15,030 bases of DNA from an uncultured Parabacteroides sp. (GCA_937890135.1 CALBYC010000107.1:1-15030), one strand, 5' to 3'. Numbered from the stretch's first letter, positions 1 to 10,062 are shown. Notes: generated from the letters alone by a model not told the origin. Program-made: numbers and translations.

Positions 1-1071
1 ACGTTCATAAACAGTACCGACCCGTGGCCCGGCGAACGGAATTACGGGGAACGAGTGCGTGGCTTCTCTACGGATATTGTCGCGGAGAAGGCGATAAAAT
101 GGATAAAGGAAGCGGACAAGGAGAAGCCTTTCATGATCTGCTGCCATTTCAAAGCGACGCACGAACCTTGGGATTTCCCTGAAAGGATGAGGCATTTGTA
201 TGACGGGGTGGTTTTTCCCGAACCGGAAAATCTGTTTGACTGGGGATTGGAAACTACCGGAAGAACTTTCTCGGGGCAACCGTTGGAGGAACTGGCTCGT
301 CGCTGGGGGGTTGCATCGGATGATCCGGACAAGTGGTGGTGCCGCTATCCCGAACTCCCTTTTTATACGGGAGGAATGCAACGTGCTGCGGCACGTTCCG
401 CTGCCTATCAAAAGCTTGTCCGTGATTACTTGCGTTGCGGGGCTACGATTGATGACAACATTGGTAAGTTGCTAAGTGCTTTGGACGAGATGGGAATCGC
501 TGAGAACACGATAGTCGTGTATGTTTCCGATCAGGGTTATTTTCTGGGTGAGCATGGCTTTTTTGACAAGCGGATTATGTACGAACCTTCGTTGCGCATG
601 CCTTTTGTCATCCGCTATCCGAAAGAGATACCGCCAGGAACAAGGAACAAAGACATGATTCTCAACATTGACTTTGCCTCTCTGTTGGCAGACTATGCAG
701 GCGTAAAAACTCCGGAACAGTCGCAAGGCCGCAGTTTCCGAAAGAACTTAGCGGGGAACACTCCCGGCGACTGGCGGAAAAGCATCTATTACAGGTATTG
801 GACGCACCATGTGAACCGCCCAGCCCATTTAGGCATCCGCAGTGAGCGGTATAAGCTGATTTATTTCTATGGAGACCCGTTGGGCATGACGGGTTCGGCC
901 GAAGAAAAAACAATTCCCGCATGGGAATTCTATGATTTGCAAATCGACCCGCATGAAAATCATAACACTTACCATGAAGCCCAATATCAAGAGGTGATAG
1001 CGGAAATGAAGAGAGAGCTGATTCGCCTACGCCGGGAATACAAGGATGAGGATATGATTCAGATAGAGTAA
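1..1071 (+). CDS. S1-family sulfatase, C-terminal part (5' end outside the window)
   Basis: This reading frame is open from the first base of the window, so the N-terminus is missing; the GTG at 55 is not a credible start because the in-frame sequence upstream of it is also coding. About 356 residues are visible. Formylglycine-dependent S1 sulfatases hydrolyse sulfate esters, usually on host glycans in this phylum. Seen here: the KPFMICCHFKATHEPW stretch with its His near base 160, and the metal/substrate-site segment SDQGYFLGEHGFFDKR, with Asp at 529-531 and Lys near 568. The C-terminal part ends in the usual 'YDLQIDPHENHNTY' region and a charged helix. The catalytic CxPxR maturation motif should lie upstream of base 1 and cannot be verified. 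The length and the SDQG..GEHGFFDKR block fit the sulfatases acting on N-acetylglucosamine-6-sulfate and related glycans, but substrate is not determined. A secreted location is expected for the family but the signal peptide is not in view. Confidence 0.93.
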   Translation, partial: TFINSTDPWPGERNYGERVRGFSTDIVAEKAIKWIKEADKEKPFMICCHFKATHEPWDFPERMRHLYDGVVFPEPENLFDWGLETTGRTFSGQPLEELARRWGVASDDPDKWWCRYPELPFYTGGMQRAAARSAAYQKLVRDYLRCGATIDDNIGKLLSALDEMGIAENTIVVYVSDQGYFLGEHGFFDKRIMYEPSLRMPFVIRYPKEIPPGTRNKDMILNIDFASLLADYAGVKTPEQSQGRSFRKNLAGNTPGDWRKSIYYRYWTHHVNRPAHLGIRSERYKLIYFYGDPLGMTGSAEEKTIPAWEFYDLQIDPHENHNTYHEAQYQEVIAEMKRELIRLRREYKDEDMIQIE

Positions 1072-1081
1072 TATTCCTTCC

Positions 1082-1149
1082 GCAAAACGGTCGCAGCCAT
1101 TAAGGGAAATCAATGTGCTCTTTTCTCCTGACGGTTGCGACCGTTTTGC
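1082..1149. terminator. Long inverted repeat after the sulfatase, possible bidirectional terminator
   Basis: The arms 1082-1098 and 1133-1149 are complementary over 17 positions with a single G-T pair. The GC-rich core (CGGTCGCAGCC against GGTTGCGACCG) is flanked by AAAA on the left and TTTT on the right, as in bidirectional intrinsic terminators. The 34-base loop is much longer than usual and the T-tract is only four bases, so termination is an inference. It starts 11 bases after the sulfatase stop and lies 60 bases ahead of the murB promoter, which fits a boundary between transcription units. Confidence 0.5.
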
Positions 1150-1211
1150 ACTTTGGCGGCTGTATCCGGTAGTCGATGGTTTTTTCCATGGCTTTGTTTT
1201 TCTGCTTATGC

Positions 1212-1242
1212 TTGGACAAATCCTACCGAATCCTTATCTTTG
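1212..1242 (+). promoter_or_regulatory. Bacteroidota-type promoter for murB
   Basis: TATCTTTG at 1235-1242 matches the -7 consensus TAnnTTTG. A TTG at 1212-1214 lies 20 bases upstream, the spacing known for the primary sigma factor of Bacteroidota. Transcription would start near 1249, giving a leader of about 65 bases before the murB ATG at 1314. Confidence 0.7.
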
Positions 1243-1313
1243 GGTGCTTTTCTGAAGGGAATGGACGAAGCATTCCCGAGGAAGCATTTTGTCAGTTATA
1301 GTCAAGCGATGAT

Positions 1314-2324
1314 ATGAGAATCGAAAACAACTATTCTTTAGAGAAATACAATACATTCCACCTGCCTGTCAAGACGCGCTGGTTCATGGAATATGGGAGT
1401 GAAGATGATTTGCAGAAGATATTGCGGGACGAGTATTTCCAGGAATGCGTCTCGGTCCACATTGGCAAAGGCAGCAACCTGCTTTTCATCAATGACTTCA
1501 ACGGGATTGTCCTCCATTCCGCCATCAAGGGCATGGAAGTTGTGCGGGAAGATGAAGGGAATGTCTATCTGCGGGTAGGGGCAGCGGAAGTATGGGACGA
1601 CGTGGTGGCCCATGCGGTTGCCAAAGGCTGGGGAGGTATTGAGAACCTCTCTTGGATTCCCGGGGAAACGGGCGCGGCTGCCGTCCAGAACATCGGTGCG
1701 TACGGGATGGAGATAAAAGACGTCATCGACTCGGTGGAGGCATGGAACCAACTCACGTTCGAGAAGCATGTTTTCCCGGTGGGGGATTGCGGTTATGCCT
1801 ATCGCCGCAGCCGCTTCAAAGATCCCGGGCAAGATCCTCATATCGTGACGTACGTCACCTTGCGTTTGTCCAAACATCCCGTGCTTAAGCTGGAATACGG
1901 TGCATTGCGGGAACTGTCGGGGCAGGCGGGTCTCTCGCTCCGGACGGTGAGAAACGGCATCATCGATATTCGGAAAGACAAATTGCCCGACCCGGACAAG
2001 CTGGGTAACGCCGGGAGCTTTTTCATGAATCCCGTCATTGGCAAGGAACATTTCGACCGTATACGTTCCGCCTACCCCGATGCCCCCGCTTACCCCATGG
2101 AAGACGGGCGAATAAAAATACCGGCCGGCTGGCTGATCGAACAATGCGGCTTCAAGGGGAAAAGGCATGGCGATGTCGGTGTCTATGAAAAGCAAGCGTT
2201 GGTCTTGGTCAACTATGGCAATGCTACCGGGGATGAAATCGCCTTGGTGGCGGAAAGCATCCGCATGGCAGTCAAGGAACGCTTCGGCATAGAGCTTGTG
2301 CCGGAGGTTAAATATATAGCATGA
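1314..2324 (+). CDS. murB: UDP-N-acetylenolpyruvoylglucosamine reductase (MurB, type I)
   Basis: MurB reduces UDP-GlcNAc-enolpyruvate to UDP-N-acetylmuramate with NADPH and FAD, the second committed step of peptidoglycan precursor synthesis, in the cytoplasm. The 336 residues match the type I (E. coli-like) form. The FAD-binding part carries GKGSNLLF (51-58) and a long block around IPGETGAAAVQNIGAYG (115-131). Residues expected for catalysis are present: Arg164 in YAYRRSRFK, Ser235 in GNAGSFFMNP, and Glu331 in PEVKYIA at the C-terminus (equivalents of E. coli Arg159, Ser229 and Glu325). The YRRSRFK insertion loop is characteristic of type I enzymes. The ATG at 1314 gives a normal N-terminus (NYSLEKYNTFHL) and sits downstream of a good promoter. 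Its stop codon overlaps the start of the next gene, so the two are probably co-transcribed and translationally coupled. Confidence 0.97.
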   Translation: MRIENNYSLEKYNTFHLPVKTRWFMEYGSEDDLQKILRDEYFQECVSVHIGKGSNLLFINDFNGIVLHSAIKGMEVVREDEGNVYLRVGAAEVWDDVVAHAVAKGWGGIENLSWIPGETGAAAVQNIGAYGMEIKDVIDSVEAWNQLTFEKHVFPVGDCGYAYRRSRFKDPGQDPHIVTYVTLRLSKHPVLKLEYGALRELSGQAGLSLRTVRNGIIDIRKDKLPDPDKLGNAGSFFMNPVIGKEHFDRIRSAYPDAPAYPMEDGRIKIPAGWLIEQCGFKGKRHGDVGVYEKQALVLVNYGNATGDEIALVAESIRMAVKERFGIELVPEVKYIA

Positions 2325-3085
2325 TGAAAATCGTTTTTTTAGGTACGGGGACATCTACCGGTGTGCCCGAGATAGGATGCCAATGTCCGGTCTGCACCAG
2401 CAAAGACAAGCGTGACTGGCGTTTGCGCTGCTCTTCGTTCATAACGACGGACCTGGGGACCCGATTGTTGATCGACTGCGGTCCCGATTTCCGTTGGCAG
2501 GCCATTAGCAACCGCATTTACCGGTTGGATGCCGTATTGATAACGCACGAGCATTACGACCATGTCGGTGGCTTGGACGATTTGCGCCCTTTTTGCGCGG
2601 GCGGGGAAGTGAACGTTTACGCCGAGCAGGACGTGGCGAAGGTCATAAGGACACGTTTGCCCTATGTCTTTGCGGAGCACAAATACCCGGGTGTCCCGAA
2701 CATCAGCTTGCACGAGATTTCATTAGCCCCGTTCATGGTAAAAGGCGAGACGATTGTCCCGGTCCGGGTCATGCACGGGCGGCTTCCCATATTGGGCTAT
2801 CGCATTGGGCGCATGGCTTACCTTACGGACGTGAAGACGATCCCGGAAAGCGAGTTCGCCAAATTGGAAGGATTGGATTTGTTGGTGATCAATGCCTTGC
2901 GTTTGGATGGCAAGCATCCGACGCATGCGGGCCTGGATGAAGCGCTTGCCTATATCGGAAGAATCAAGCCCAAAGAGGCTTATCTGGTGCACGAGTCGCA
3001 TAAGATCGGGCTGCACGCAGACGTTGAAAAGCTGTTGCCTCCTCATGTGCATTTGGCTTACGACAACTTGCAGGTCGAGTTTTAG
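2321..3085 (+). CDS. PhnP-like metallo-beta-lactamase-fold hydrolase
   Basis: This 254-residue cytoplasmic protein belongs to the metallo-beta-lactamase superfamily, PhnP branch (COG1235), whose characterised member is a cyclic phosphodiesterase of phosphonate breakdown. Visible features: N-terminal FLGTGTSTGVPEIGCQCPVC; the metal signature HEHYDH at 76-81; His152 (VMHG), Asp170 (YLTD) and His224 (VHESH) as further metal ligands. The CxCxxC set at Cys20, Cys22 and Cys25 corresponds to the structural zinc site described in PhnP. No other phosphonate gene is in the window, so the real substrate is unknown and I give no gene symbol. The start ATG at 2321 overlaps the murB stop (ATGA); a second in-frame ATG follows immediately, so the start is uncertain by one codon. 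The 3' end overlaps the convergent gene on the other strand by four bases. Confidence 0.9.
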   Translation: MMKIVFLGTGTSTGVPEIGCQCPVCTSKDKRDWRLRCSSFITTDLGTRLLIDCGPDFRWQAISNRIYRLDAVLITHEHYDHVGGLDDLRPFCAGGEVNVYAEQDVAKVIRTRLPYVFAEHKYPGVPNISLHEISLAPFMVKGETIVPVRVMHGRLPILGYRIGRMAYLTDVKTIPESEFAKLEGLDLLVINALRLDGKHPTHAGLDEALAYIGRIKPKEAYLVHESHKIGLHADVEKLLPPHVHLAYDNLQVEF

Positions 3086-3966
3086 CGTGCGTGCGTTTCG
3101 CCTTTCAGCTCGAACCGCAGGTACAGATGCTTTTCATCTTGAGTGTACTGTATTCCGAGAGAGTCTCGCTCCCAGTGCAACAGGCGGACGATTCTGCGGC
3201 GCAGGCTGTCGGTGATGGCTAAGGCGGTCGAGTCGTCGTACGCTTTGGGGGACAGGGCCGAAAAGGCGATGATGCCGTCCTCTTTGCGGTAAATGTCCGC
3301 TTGAAGCCACGGTTGTGAAATGCTCCAATGCGTGGAGTCGGGCTGGAGCATGTCCACATCGACGAGGGGAGCGTAGATCCATACGTCCGCTGCGGACTTC
3401 CCTTTCCTGTTTTCCAAAGGAGCGTAGATGGCAGGCATCTCTCCCGGGTGCAGAGCCTTTTGCAATGTTTTGGCGAGCAGAGCGGGACTATGGCTGGCTA
3501 TCCAATATCCGTCTTTTCGGAAGGTGCCGATGAACGTGCCATCCAGGTCGGAATAATAATACATCCAAACGCCGTTGTCACGCTCCCTTTGCGGCGGGAA
3601 ATCGCCCAGCAACGATGCCAGTTCGCCATTCAGCTGGAGGGCCTTTCGGCGGGATGCCTTCACGTAGCAGATTACCCCGGACTGATGGAAGCTGAATGTC
3701 CACTCATCCAAATCCGTGCGGCCCATGAGTTTTCTGTACGCCTCGGGGAGGAAACGTCCCATTTCGTTGGAACGAACGACATCTGCGCCTTCTTGCGCGT
3801 CTTTGACACGGAGGATGGCATCCGCCCTTTCAGGGATGAGCGCGTAACCGTCCACTCGCTGCCTTTCCTTTTCTTGTTCCATGTAACGGAAAAACAGAGA
3901 GACGAATCCGCCTACCACCATCAAGCAAAGCAGGAGGAAACAGATTTCTTTATTGTATCGTTTCAT
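3082..3966 (-). CDS. Membrane-anchored protein of unknown function, downstream of nth
   Basis: The protein has 294 residues if started at the ATG at 3964-3966. That ATG overlaps the nth stop codon (ATGA), so I prefer it to a possible start at 4008, which would add 14 residues lying inside nth. One hydrophobic segment spans residues 8-28 after a short basic N-terminus (MKRYNKE), consistent with a signal anchor and a periplasmic C-terminal domain of about 260 residues. That domain shows alternating hydrophobic/polar stretches such as WTFSFHQSGVICYVK and GVWMYYYSDLDGTFIGTF, suggestive of beta sheet. I recognise no catalytic motif or named family with confidence. Coupling to nth suggests shared expression, not necessarily shared function. 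Confidence 0.8.
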   Translation of the reverse strand: MKRYNKEICFLLLCLMVVGGFVSLFFRYMEQEKERQRVDGYALIPERADAILRVKDAQEGADVVRSNEMGRFLPEAYRKLMGRTDLDEWTFSFHQSGVICYVKASRRKALQLNGELASLLGDFPPQRERDNGVWMYYYSDLDGTFIGTFRKDGYWIASHSPALLAKTLQKALHPGEMPAIYAPLENRKGKSAADVWIYAPLVDVDMLQPDSTHWSISQPWLQADIYRKEDGIIAFSALSPKAYDDSTALAITDSLRRRIVRLLHWERDSLGIQYTQDEKHLYLRFELKGETHAR

Positions 3967-4601
3967 GAGTGAGCCTGATAATATTTGCACCAGCGTTGCA
4001 GTCCGCATGTTTCACATTTCGGCTTACGGGCCAGGCAGGTGTAGCGTCCGTGCAAGATAAGCCAGTGATGGGCCTTCGCTACCCATTCCCTGGGGATATA
4101 TTTGACTAAAGTCTTTTCTGTCTCAAGCGGGGTCTTGCTGTCCGTCGTCAGCCCGATCCGGTTGGAAACGCGGAAGACGTGCGTGTCGACGGCCATGACC
4201 GGCTTGTTGTAAACGACCGAAGCGACGACGTTGGCTGTTTTCCGTCCGACACCGGGCAATTTCTGAAGCTCGTTGACATCGGAAGGCACGATGCCATGGA
4301 AAACATCGGTCAGCATTTTGGCCATTCCCACCAAATGCTTTGCCTTGTTATGGGGATAAGAGACACTTTTGATATATTCATATACCACTTCGGGGGAAGA
4401 GGCGGCCAAGGCTTCCGGTCCGGGAAAAGCTTCGTACAGGGCGGGAGTGACTTGGTTCACCCGCTTGTCTGTACATTGTGCGGAGAGGATTACAGCAATC
4501 AGCAATTCATAAGGATTCCTGTAATGGAGCTCGGTTTCTGCAATCGGGACATTGGCTTGAAACCAATCGATAACACCTTTGTATCTGTCTTCTCTCCGCA
4601 T
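3963..4601 (-). CDS. nth: Endonuclease III (DNA glycosylase/AP lyase)
   Basis: Nth removes oxidised pyrimidines from DNA and nicks the abasic site during base excision repair. With the ATG at 4599-4601 the product has 212 residues, almost exactly the length of E. coli Nth (211). The helix-hairpin-helix LPGVGRKTANVV covers 115-126 and contains the catalytic Lys121; the catalytic Asp139 is in AVDTHVFRV. The [4Fe-4S] cluster motif C-x6-C-x2-C-x5-C is complete (Cys189, 196, 199, 205). A GTG further upstream at 4632-4634 would add 11 residues, but it lies inside a stem-loop and the extension has no counterpart in the family, so I prefer the shorter form. The stop codon overlaps the start of the downstream membrane protein gene. 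No consensus promoter is visible immediately upstream; read-through from pheS is possible. Confidence 0.96.
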   Translation of the reverse strand: MRREDRYKGVIDWFQANVPIAETELHYRNPYELLIAVILSAQCTDKRVNQVTPALYEAFPGPEALAASSPEVVYEYIKSVSYPHNKAKHLVGMAKMLTDVFHGIVPSDVNELQKLPGVGRKTANVVASVVYNKPVMAVDTHVFRVSNRIGLTTDSKTPLETEKTLVKYIPREWVAKAHHWLILHGRYTCLARKPKCETCGLQRWCKYYQAHS

Positions 4602-4625
4602 GCTTTCCACATAGCCAATAAAAAT

Positions 4626-4683
4626 GGTAAACACCTGTTTTTCACGAGTGTGTTTACCCCGGACTTAGGTTAGGAGTCCGGGG
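4626..4683 (-). terminator. Two abutting stem-loops between pheS and nth; first gene's likely terminator or attenuator
   Basis: Read on the minus strand, a GC-rich hairpin comes first (arms 4675-4683 and 4657-4665, nine pairs CCCCGGACT/AGTCCGGGG, nine-base loop). It is followed by a second hairpin (arms 4650-4658 and 4626-4634, nine pairs GGTAAACAC/GTGTTTACC), then ATTTTTATT. The arms share bases 4657-4658, so the full stems compete for two pairs. The second hairpin with its U-rich tail looks like an intrinsic terminator for pheS, though its stem is only moderately GC-rich. Only 24 bases separate it from the nth start. Confidence 0.55.
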
Positions 4684-4713
4684 TTTGTAGGTACATGTGA
4701 TTAGGTTACAATT

Positions 4714-5736
4714 TTAATTGGCTGATTCAAATTCTTTCAGGAAACGAATATCGTTCTCCGAGAACATTCGTAAATCTTTTACTCTATATTTCAGGTTCGT
4801 GATACGTTCGATGCCCATGCCCAGTGCGAAACCCGTGTAGACTTTGCTGTCTATGCCGCAATTATCAAGCACATTGGGGTCGACCATTCCGCAACCAAGT
4901 ATTTCCACCCAGCCTGTGTGTTTGCAGAAAGCGCATCCCTTGCCGCCGCAAAGGTCGCAAGAGATGTCCATTTCGGCAGACGGTTCCGTGAACGGGAAAT
5001 AAGAAGGGCGCAAACGTATTTTGGTTTCCGGCCCGAACATTTCCTTTGCGAAATAAAGCAAGGCTTGTTTCAGGTCGGTGAAAGAGACGTTCTTGTCGAC
5101 ATACAAAGCCTCTACCTGATGGAAGAAGCAGTGCGCCCTGTAGGAAATAGCTTCATTGCGGTATACGCGTCCTGGACAGATGATGCGGATGGGTGGCTGT
5201 TGCTTCTCCATCACGCGGCTTTGGACGGAAGAAGTATGCGTGCGCAACAACACGTCCGGGCCATGCTGGATAAAGAACGTGTCCTGCATGTCGCGGGCGG
5301 GATGGTCTTCCGCGAAGTTCAGGGAGGAGAAGACATGCCAGTCGTCTTCAACTTCCGGGCCTTCCGCGATGCTGAATCCTAAGCGTCCGAAAATATCACA
5401 AATTTCTTTTTTAACCAATGAAAGCGGATGCCTCGTGCCTAATTCGATAGGATAGGCGGTGCGTGTCAAATCAATTTCGTTGTCGGAAACTTGGGTGTTT
5501 TCGAAGACTTCTTTCAATTCGTTGATTTTGCTTTGTGTTTTTTCTTTCAATTGGTTGATGAACATTCCCACTTCTCTTTTCTGTTCGGCAGGAACATTCC
5601 GAAAGTCGTTCATCAGCGAAGAGATGATTCCCTTTTTGCTGAGGTACTTGATGCGGATGGCTTCCAGTTCCTCGGCGTTCGCTGCTTTTATATTTTCTAC
5701 TTGTTGAAGCAGTTCTTTTATCTGTTCAATAATCAT
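4714..5736 (-). CDS. pheS: Phenylalanine--tRNA ligase, alpha subunit
   Basis: PheS is the catalytic subunit of the (alpha-beta)2 enzyme that charges tRNA-Phe. The 340 residues start with a coiled-coil arm (about 1-85) that contacts tRNA, followed by the class II catalytic domain. Visible elements: HPARDMQDTFF (145-155), motif 2 with FHQVEALY (205-212), and motif 3 GFALGMGIERI (302-312). The sequence also has a four-cysteine insert, C-x2-C-x4-C-x2-C at Cys260, 263, 268 and 271, before EILGCGMVDPNVL; such zinc-knuckle-like inserts occur in PheS of several phyla, and metal binding here is inferred. The partner pheT is not in the window, so alpha and beta subunits are encoded apart, at least locally. 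The ATG at 5736 lies about 24 bases below a predicted transcription start. Confidence 0.98.
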   Translation of the reverse strand: MIIEQIKELLQQVENIKAANAEELEAIRIKYLSKKGIISSLMNDFRNVPAEQKREVGMFINQLKEKTQSKINELKEVFENTQVSDNEIDLTRTAYPIELGTRHPLSLVKKEICDIFGRLGFSIAEGPEVEDDWHVFSSLNFAEDHPARDMQDTFFIQHGPDVLLRTHTSSVQSRVMEKQQPPIRIICPGRVYRNEAISYRAHCFFHQVEALYVDKNVSFTDLKQALLYFAKEMFGPETKIRLRPSYFPFTEPSAEMDISCDLCGGKGCAFCKHTGWVEILGCGMVDPNVLDNCGIDSKVYTGFALGMGIERITNLKYRVKDLRMFSENDIRFLKEFESAN

Positions 5737-5766
5737 TGTCTTCTAACTTTATGAAGTATTCACTGG

Positions 5767-5797
5767 CAAATGTACTCCTTTATTTTGGATGCTGCAA
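5767..5797 (-). promoter_or_regulatory. Bacteroidota-type promoter for pheS
   Basis: On the minus strand TACATTTG (5774 down to 5767) matches TAnnTTTG. TTG (5797 to 5795) lies exactly 20 bases upstream. The start point would be near 5760, giving a leader of about two dozen bases. Confidence 0.75.
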
Positions 5798-5840
5798 GTT
5801 ATCTGTTGAATAAATTTTAATTTTTATTTAGAGCCTATAT

Positions 5841-5880
5841 AAAAAAGAGCATGCGTCCGTTTGCCGGAACCACATGCTCC
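5841..5880 (-). terminator. Intrinsic terminator of valS
   Basis: On the minus strand GAGCATG (5879-5873) pairs with CATGCTC (5853-5847). An inner TCCG/CGGA stem (5865-5868 with 5856-5859) extends the hairpin, and the 3' arm is followed directly by TTTTTT (5846-5841). It begins 22 bases after the valS stop codon. This is the clearest terminator in the window. Confidence 0.88.
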
Positions 5881-5901
5881 TTTGTCGAAAATGGATTATT
5901 G

Positions 5902-8583
<2,682 letters not shown>

Positions 8584-8643
8584 TTGTTTCTATTTTTGTT
8601 ATATTTCTTGTTAATTCTTATCGTAATGAAATGAACGGATTGG

Positions 8644-8672
8644 CAAAAATACAATTTTTATTCGTAGCGGAA
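8644..8672 (-). promoter_or_regulatory. Probable promoter for valS
   Basis: On the minus strand TATTTTTG (8651 to 8644) matches the TAnnTTTG -7 element. The upstream element is poor: the best candidate is TTC at 8672-8670 with an 18-base spacer. The leader to the ATG would be about 53 bases. Confidence 0.5.
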
Positions 8673-8823
8673 CGCTTCTGCCGGAAAAAGTTTCGCCGGT
8701 TTCATCCGATGCGGCCTTTCTTCCAAATGGTTACTACCTTTTCCCTAAAAGAATGTATGCTTTTTGAGAAAAGGCAGGCATGAAAACAGGGTTCGGCATT
8801 GGGGAAGCAAGCAGGCCATTACG
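8673..8823. other. Intergenic stretch with no recognised feature
   Basis: This is the middle of the 328-base gap between valS and the acyltransferase gene. Short open frames here read into neighbouring genes or promoters and show no protein family signal. I see no RNA gene, repeat or convincing promoter. Confidence 0.5.
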
Positions 8824-8860
8824 AAAAAGGAGCAACTCCCCATGAATGAGGGGCTGCTCC
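8824..8860 (-). terminator. Intrinsic terminator of the GH127-acyltransferase unit
   Basis: GGAGCA (8829-8834) pairs with TGCTCC (8855-8860) and CCCC (8838-8841) with GGGG (8850-8853), around an asymmetric internal loop. On the minus strand the hairpin is followed by TTTTT (8828-8824). It lies about 50 bases beyond the stop codon of the acyltransferase gene. Confidence 0.7.
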
Positions 8861-8911
8861 TGTCATCTCATATTATTAAAAAGTCGGAAATAGAAATCTA
8901 TCCGTTTCGTC

Positions 8912-10024
8912 TTATACTTTCAAGAATATCCTCTGCTTGTAAAGGAAGTACAGGAATCCCCAAGTCAACGCCGTATATCCGAAAGCGAGGACGAGGGGAC
9001 GGGCCGCTTCGGGGAACAACGATGCCAAGCCTCCGAATATGAGCTGGTTGGTGAATCCGAAGTCGAGGAAATGCTGTGCCAAGTAAATCGTGATGGAGTT
9101 CATGCCGATAACCCTGAAAAACAATGTCCATTTGCGGCATCCTTTCACGTCGATGACATAGTAGAAGATGGCAAAAAGCACCATGGCTATGCCGCCCACC
9201 AGGCAAGCGAACGAGCTTGTCCAAAGGTTTTTGTTAATCGGGAACACGAAATTCCATAGGATTCCGATGAGGATTAGCCCGGCACCGCAAGCCGACATGC
9301 CATATACCTTGCGCATCTCGCTCAATCCCTCTTTCTTCAATTTCACCCATTCGCCCGTAAGCATCCCTAACGAGGCCGTGCCGATGGCGGGAATGATGCC
9401 CAACAGCCCTTCCGGGTCGTGGATTCCCTTATACAGTCTGCCCGGCAAAAAAAGGCGGTCGATGTACCCAACCAGGCTTCCTTCCATGGAGAACGGGTCG
9501 CCGTTCCCGTCCGGTGCGGGGCAGGAAGCAAGCAACAGCCAGTACCCGACGAAGATCAGCGTTACGATGCCGATGCGGGTTTTCGCCTTGGTGTTGATGA
9601 ATAGGAGAGCTGCGAACATCCACCCCATACCGATGCGGCCCAGCACGCTTGCGTAACGCTGGTTTTCAAAATCCATGTCCAGCAAGCCGTTGTAGATGCA
9701 ACCCAGAAGGACAAGCGTCAAGCCTCGGCGGATGATCTTCTTGTATATGGCGGCGGTATCCATGCCTTTTTCCCTCTGCTTCGCCAATGAGAACGGATAT
9801 GAAATCCCGGCTATGAAAAGGAACACGGGGAAAATCATGTCCTCGAAAGCGATTCCGTGCCAAGCCACGTGGTGGGTCTGCTCTGCCATGGTTTGGAAAA
9901 ACGGGGTGGGGAACAGGACTGCCAAAGCGACCAGTATCGCATCTCCTCCCATCAAGAAGAACATGTCGAACCCCCTGAGTGCATCCAACGATTGCAGGCG
10001 TTGGGATTTAAGTTGCGTTTCCAT
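8912..10024 (-). CDS. NagX/HGSNAT-like multi-pass membrane acyltransferase (DUF5009/DUF1624 type)
   Basis: The protein has 370 residues from the ATG at 10022-10024. A longer open frame continues upstream to 10615 but lies entirely inside the GH127 gene in another frame and is not coding. The family includes heparan-alpha-glucosaminide N-acetyltransferase, which transfers acetyl from cytoplasmic acetyl-CoA to sugars across a membrane, and bacterial NagX proteins. Diagnostic segments: LQSLDALRGFDMFFLMGG (10-27); HHVAWHGIAFEDMIFPVFLF (51-70) with the conserved histidines; the FLFIAGISYPFSL helix; RIGMGWMFAAL; DPEGLLGIIPAIGTASLGML (203-222); and a C-terminal TIYLAQHFL helix. I count roughly ten hydrophobic segments. 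It follows the GH127 gene by 38 bases on the same strand, so the two are probably one operon and may act on the same sugar. Acyl donor and acceptor are not determined. Confidence 0.88.
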   Translation of the reverse strand: METQLKSQRLQSLDALRGFDMFFLMGGDAILVALAVLFPTPFFQTMAEQTHHVAWHGIAFEDMIFPVFLFIAGISYPFSLAKQREKGMDTAAIYKKIIRRGLTLVLLGCIYNGLLDMDFENQRYASVLGRIGMGWMFAALLFINTKAKTRIGIVTLIFVGYWLLLASCPAPDGNGDPFSMEGSLVGYIDRLFLPGRLYKGIHDPEGLLGIIPAIGTASLGMLTGEWVKLKKEGLSEMRKVYGMSACGAGLILIGILWNFVFPINKNLWTSSFACLVGGIAMVLFAIFYYVIDVKGCRKWTLFFRVIGMNSITIYLAQHFLDFGFTNQLIFGGLASLFPEAARPLVLAFGYTALTWGFLYFLYKQRIFLKV

Positions 10025-10062
10025 AATGAATGTTTGAATGTTTTTGTGTTTATCGTCTGTCC

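Noticed and set aside
1135..1317. Open frame of 60 codons before murB on the plus strand
   Set aside because: It starts inside the inverted repeat, spans the murB promoter, overlaps the murB start, and has no family resemblance.
1338..2354. 338-codon open frame antisense to murB
   Set aside because: It mirrors murB in another frame; murB has all family motifs and catalytic residues, and the antisense product resembles nothing known.
3328..3972. 214-codon plus-strand frame opposite the membrane-protein gene
   Set aside because: The minus-strand frame has a signal anchor, an ATGA overlap with nth and is longer; the plus-strand frame lacks any recognisable domain. Because the minus-strand protein is itself uncharacterised, this rejection is less secure than the others.
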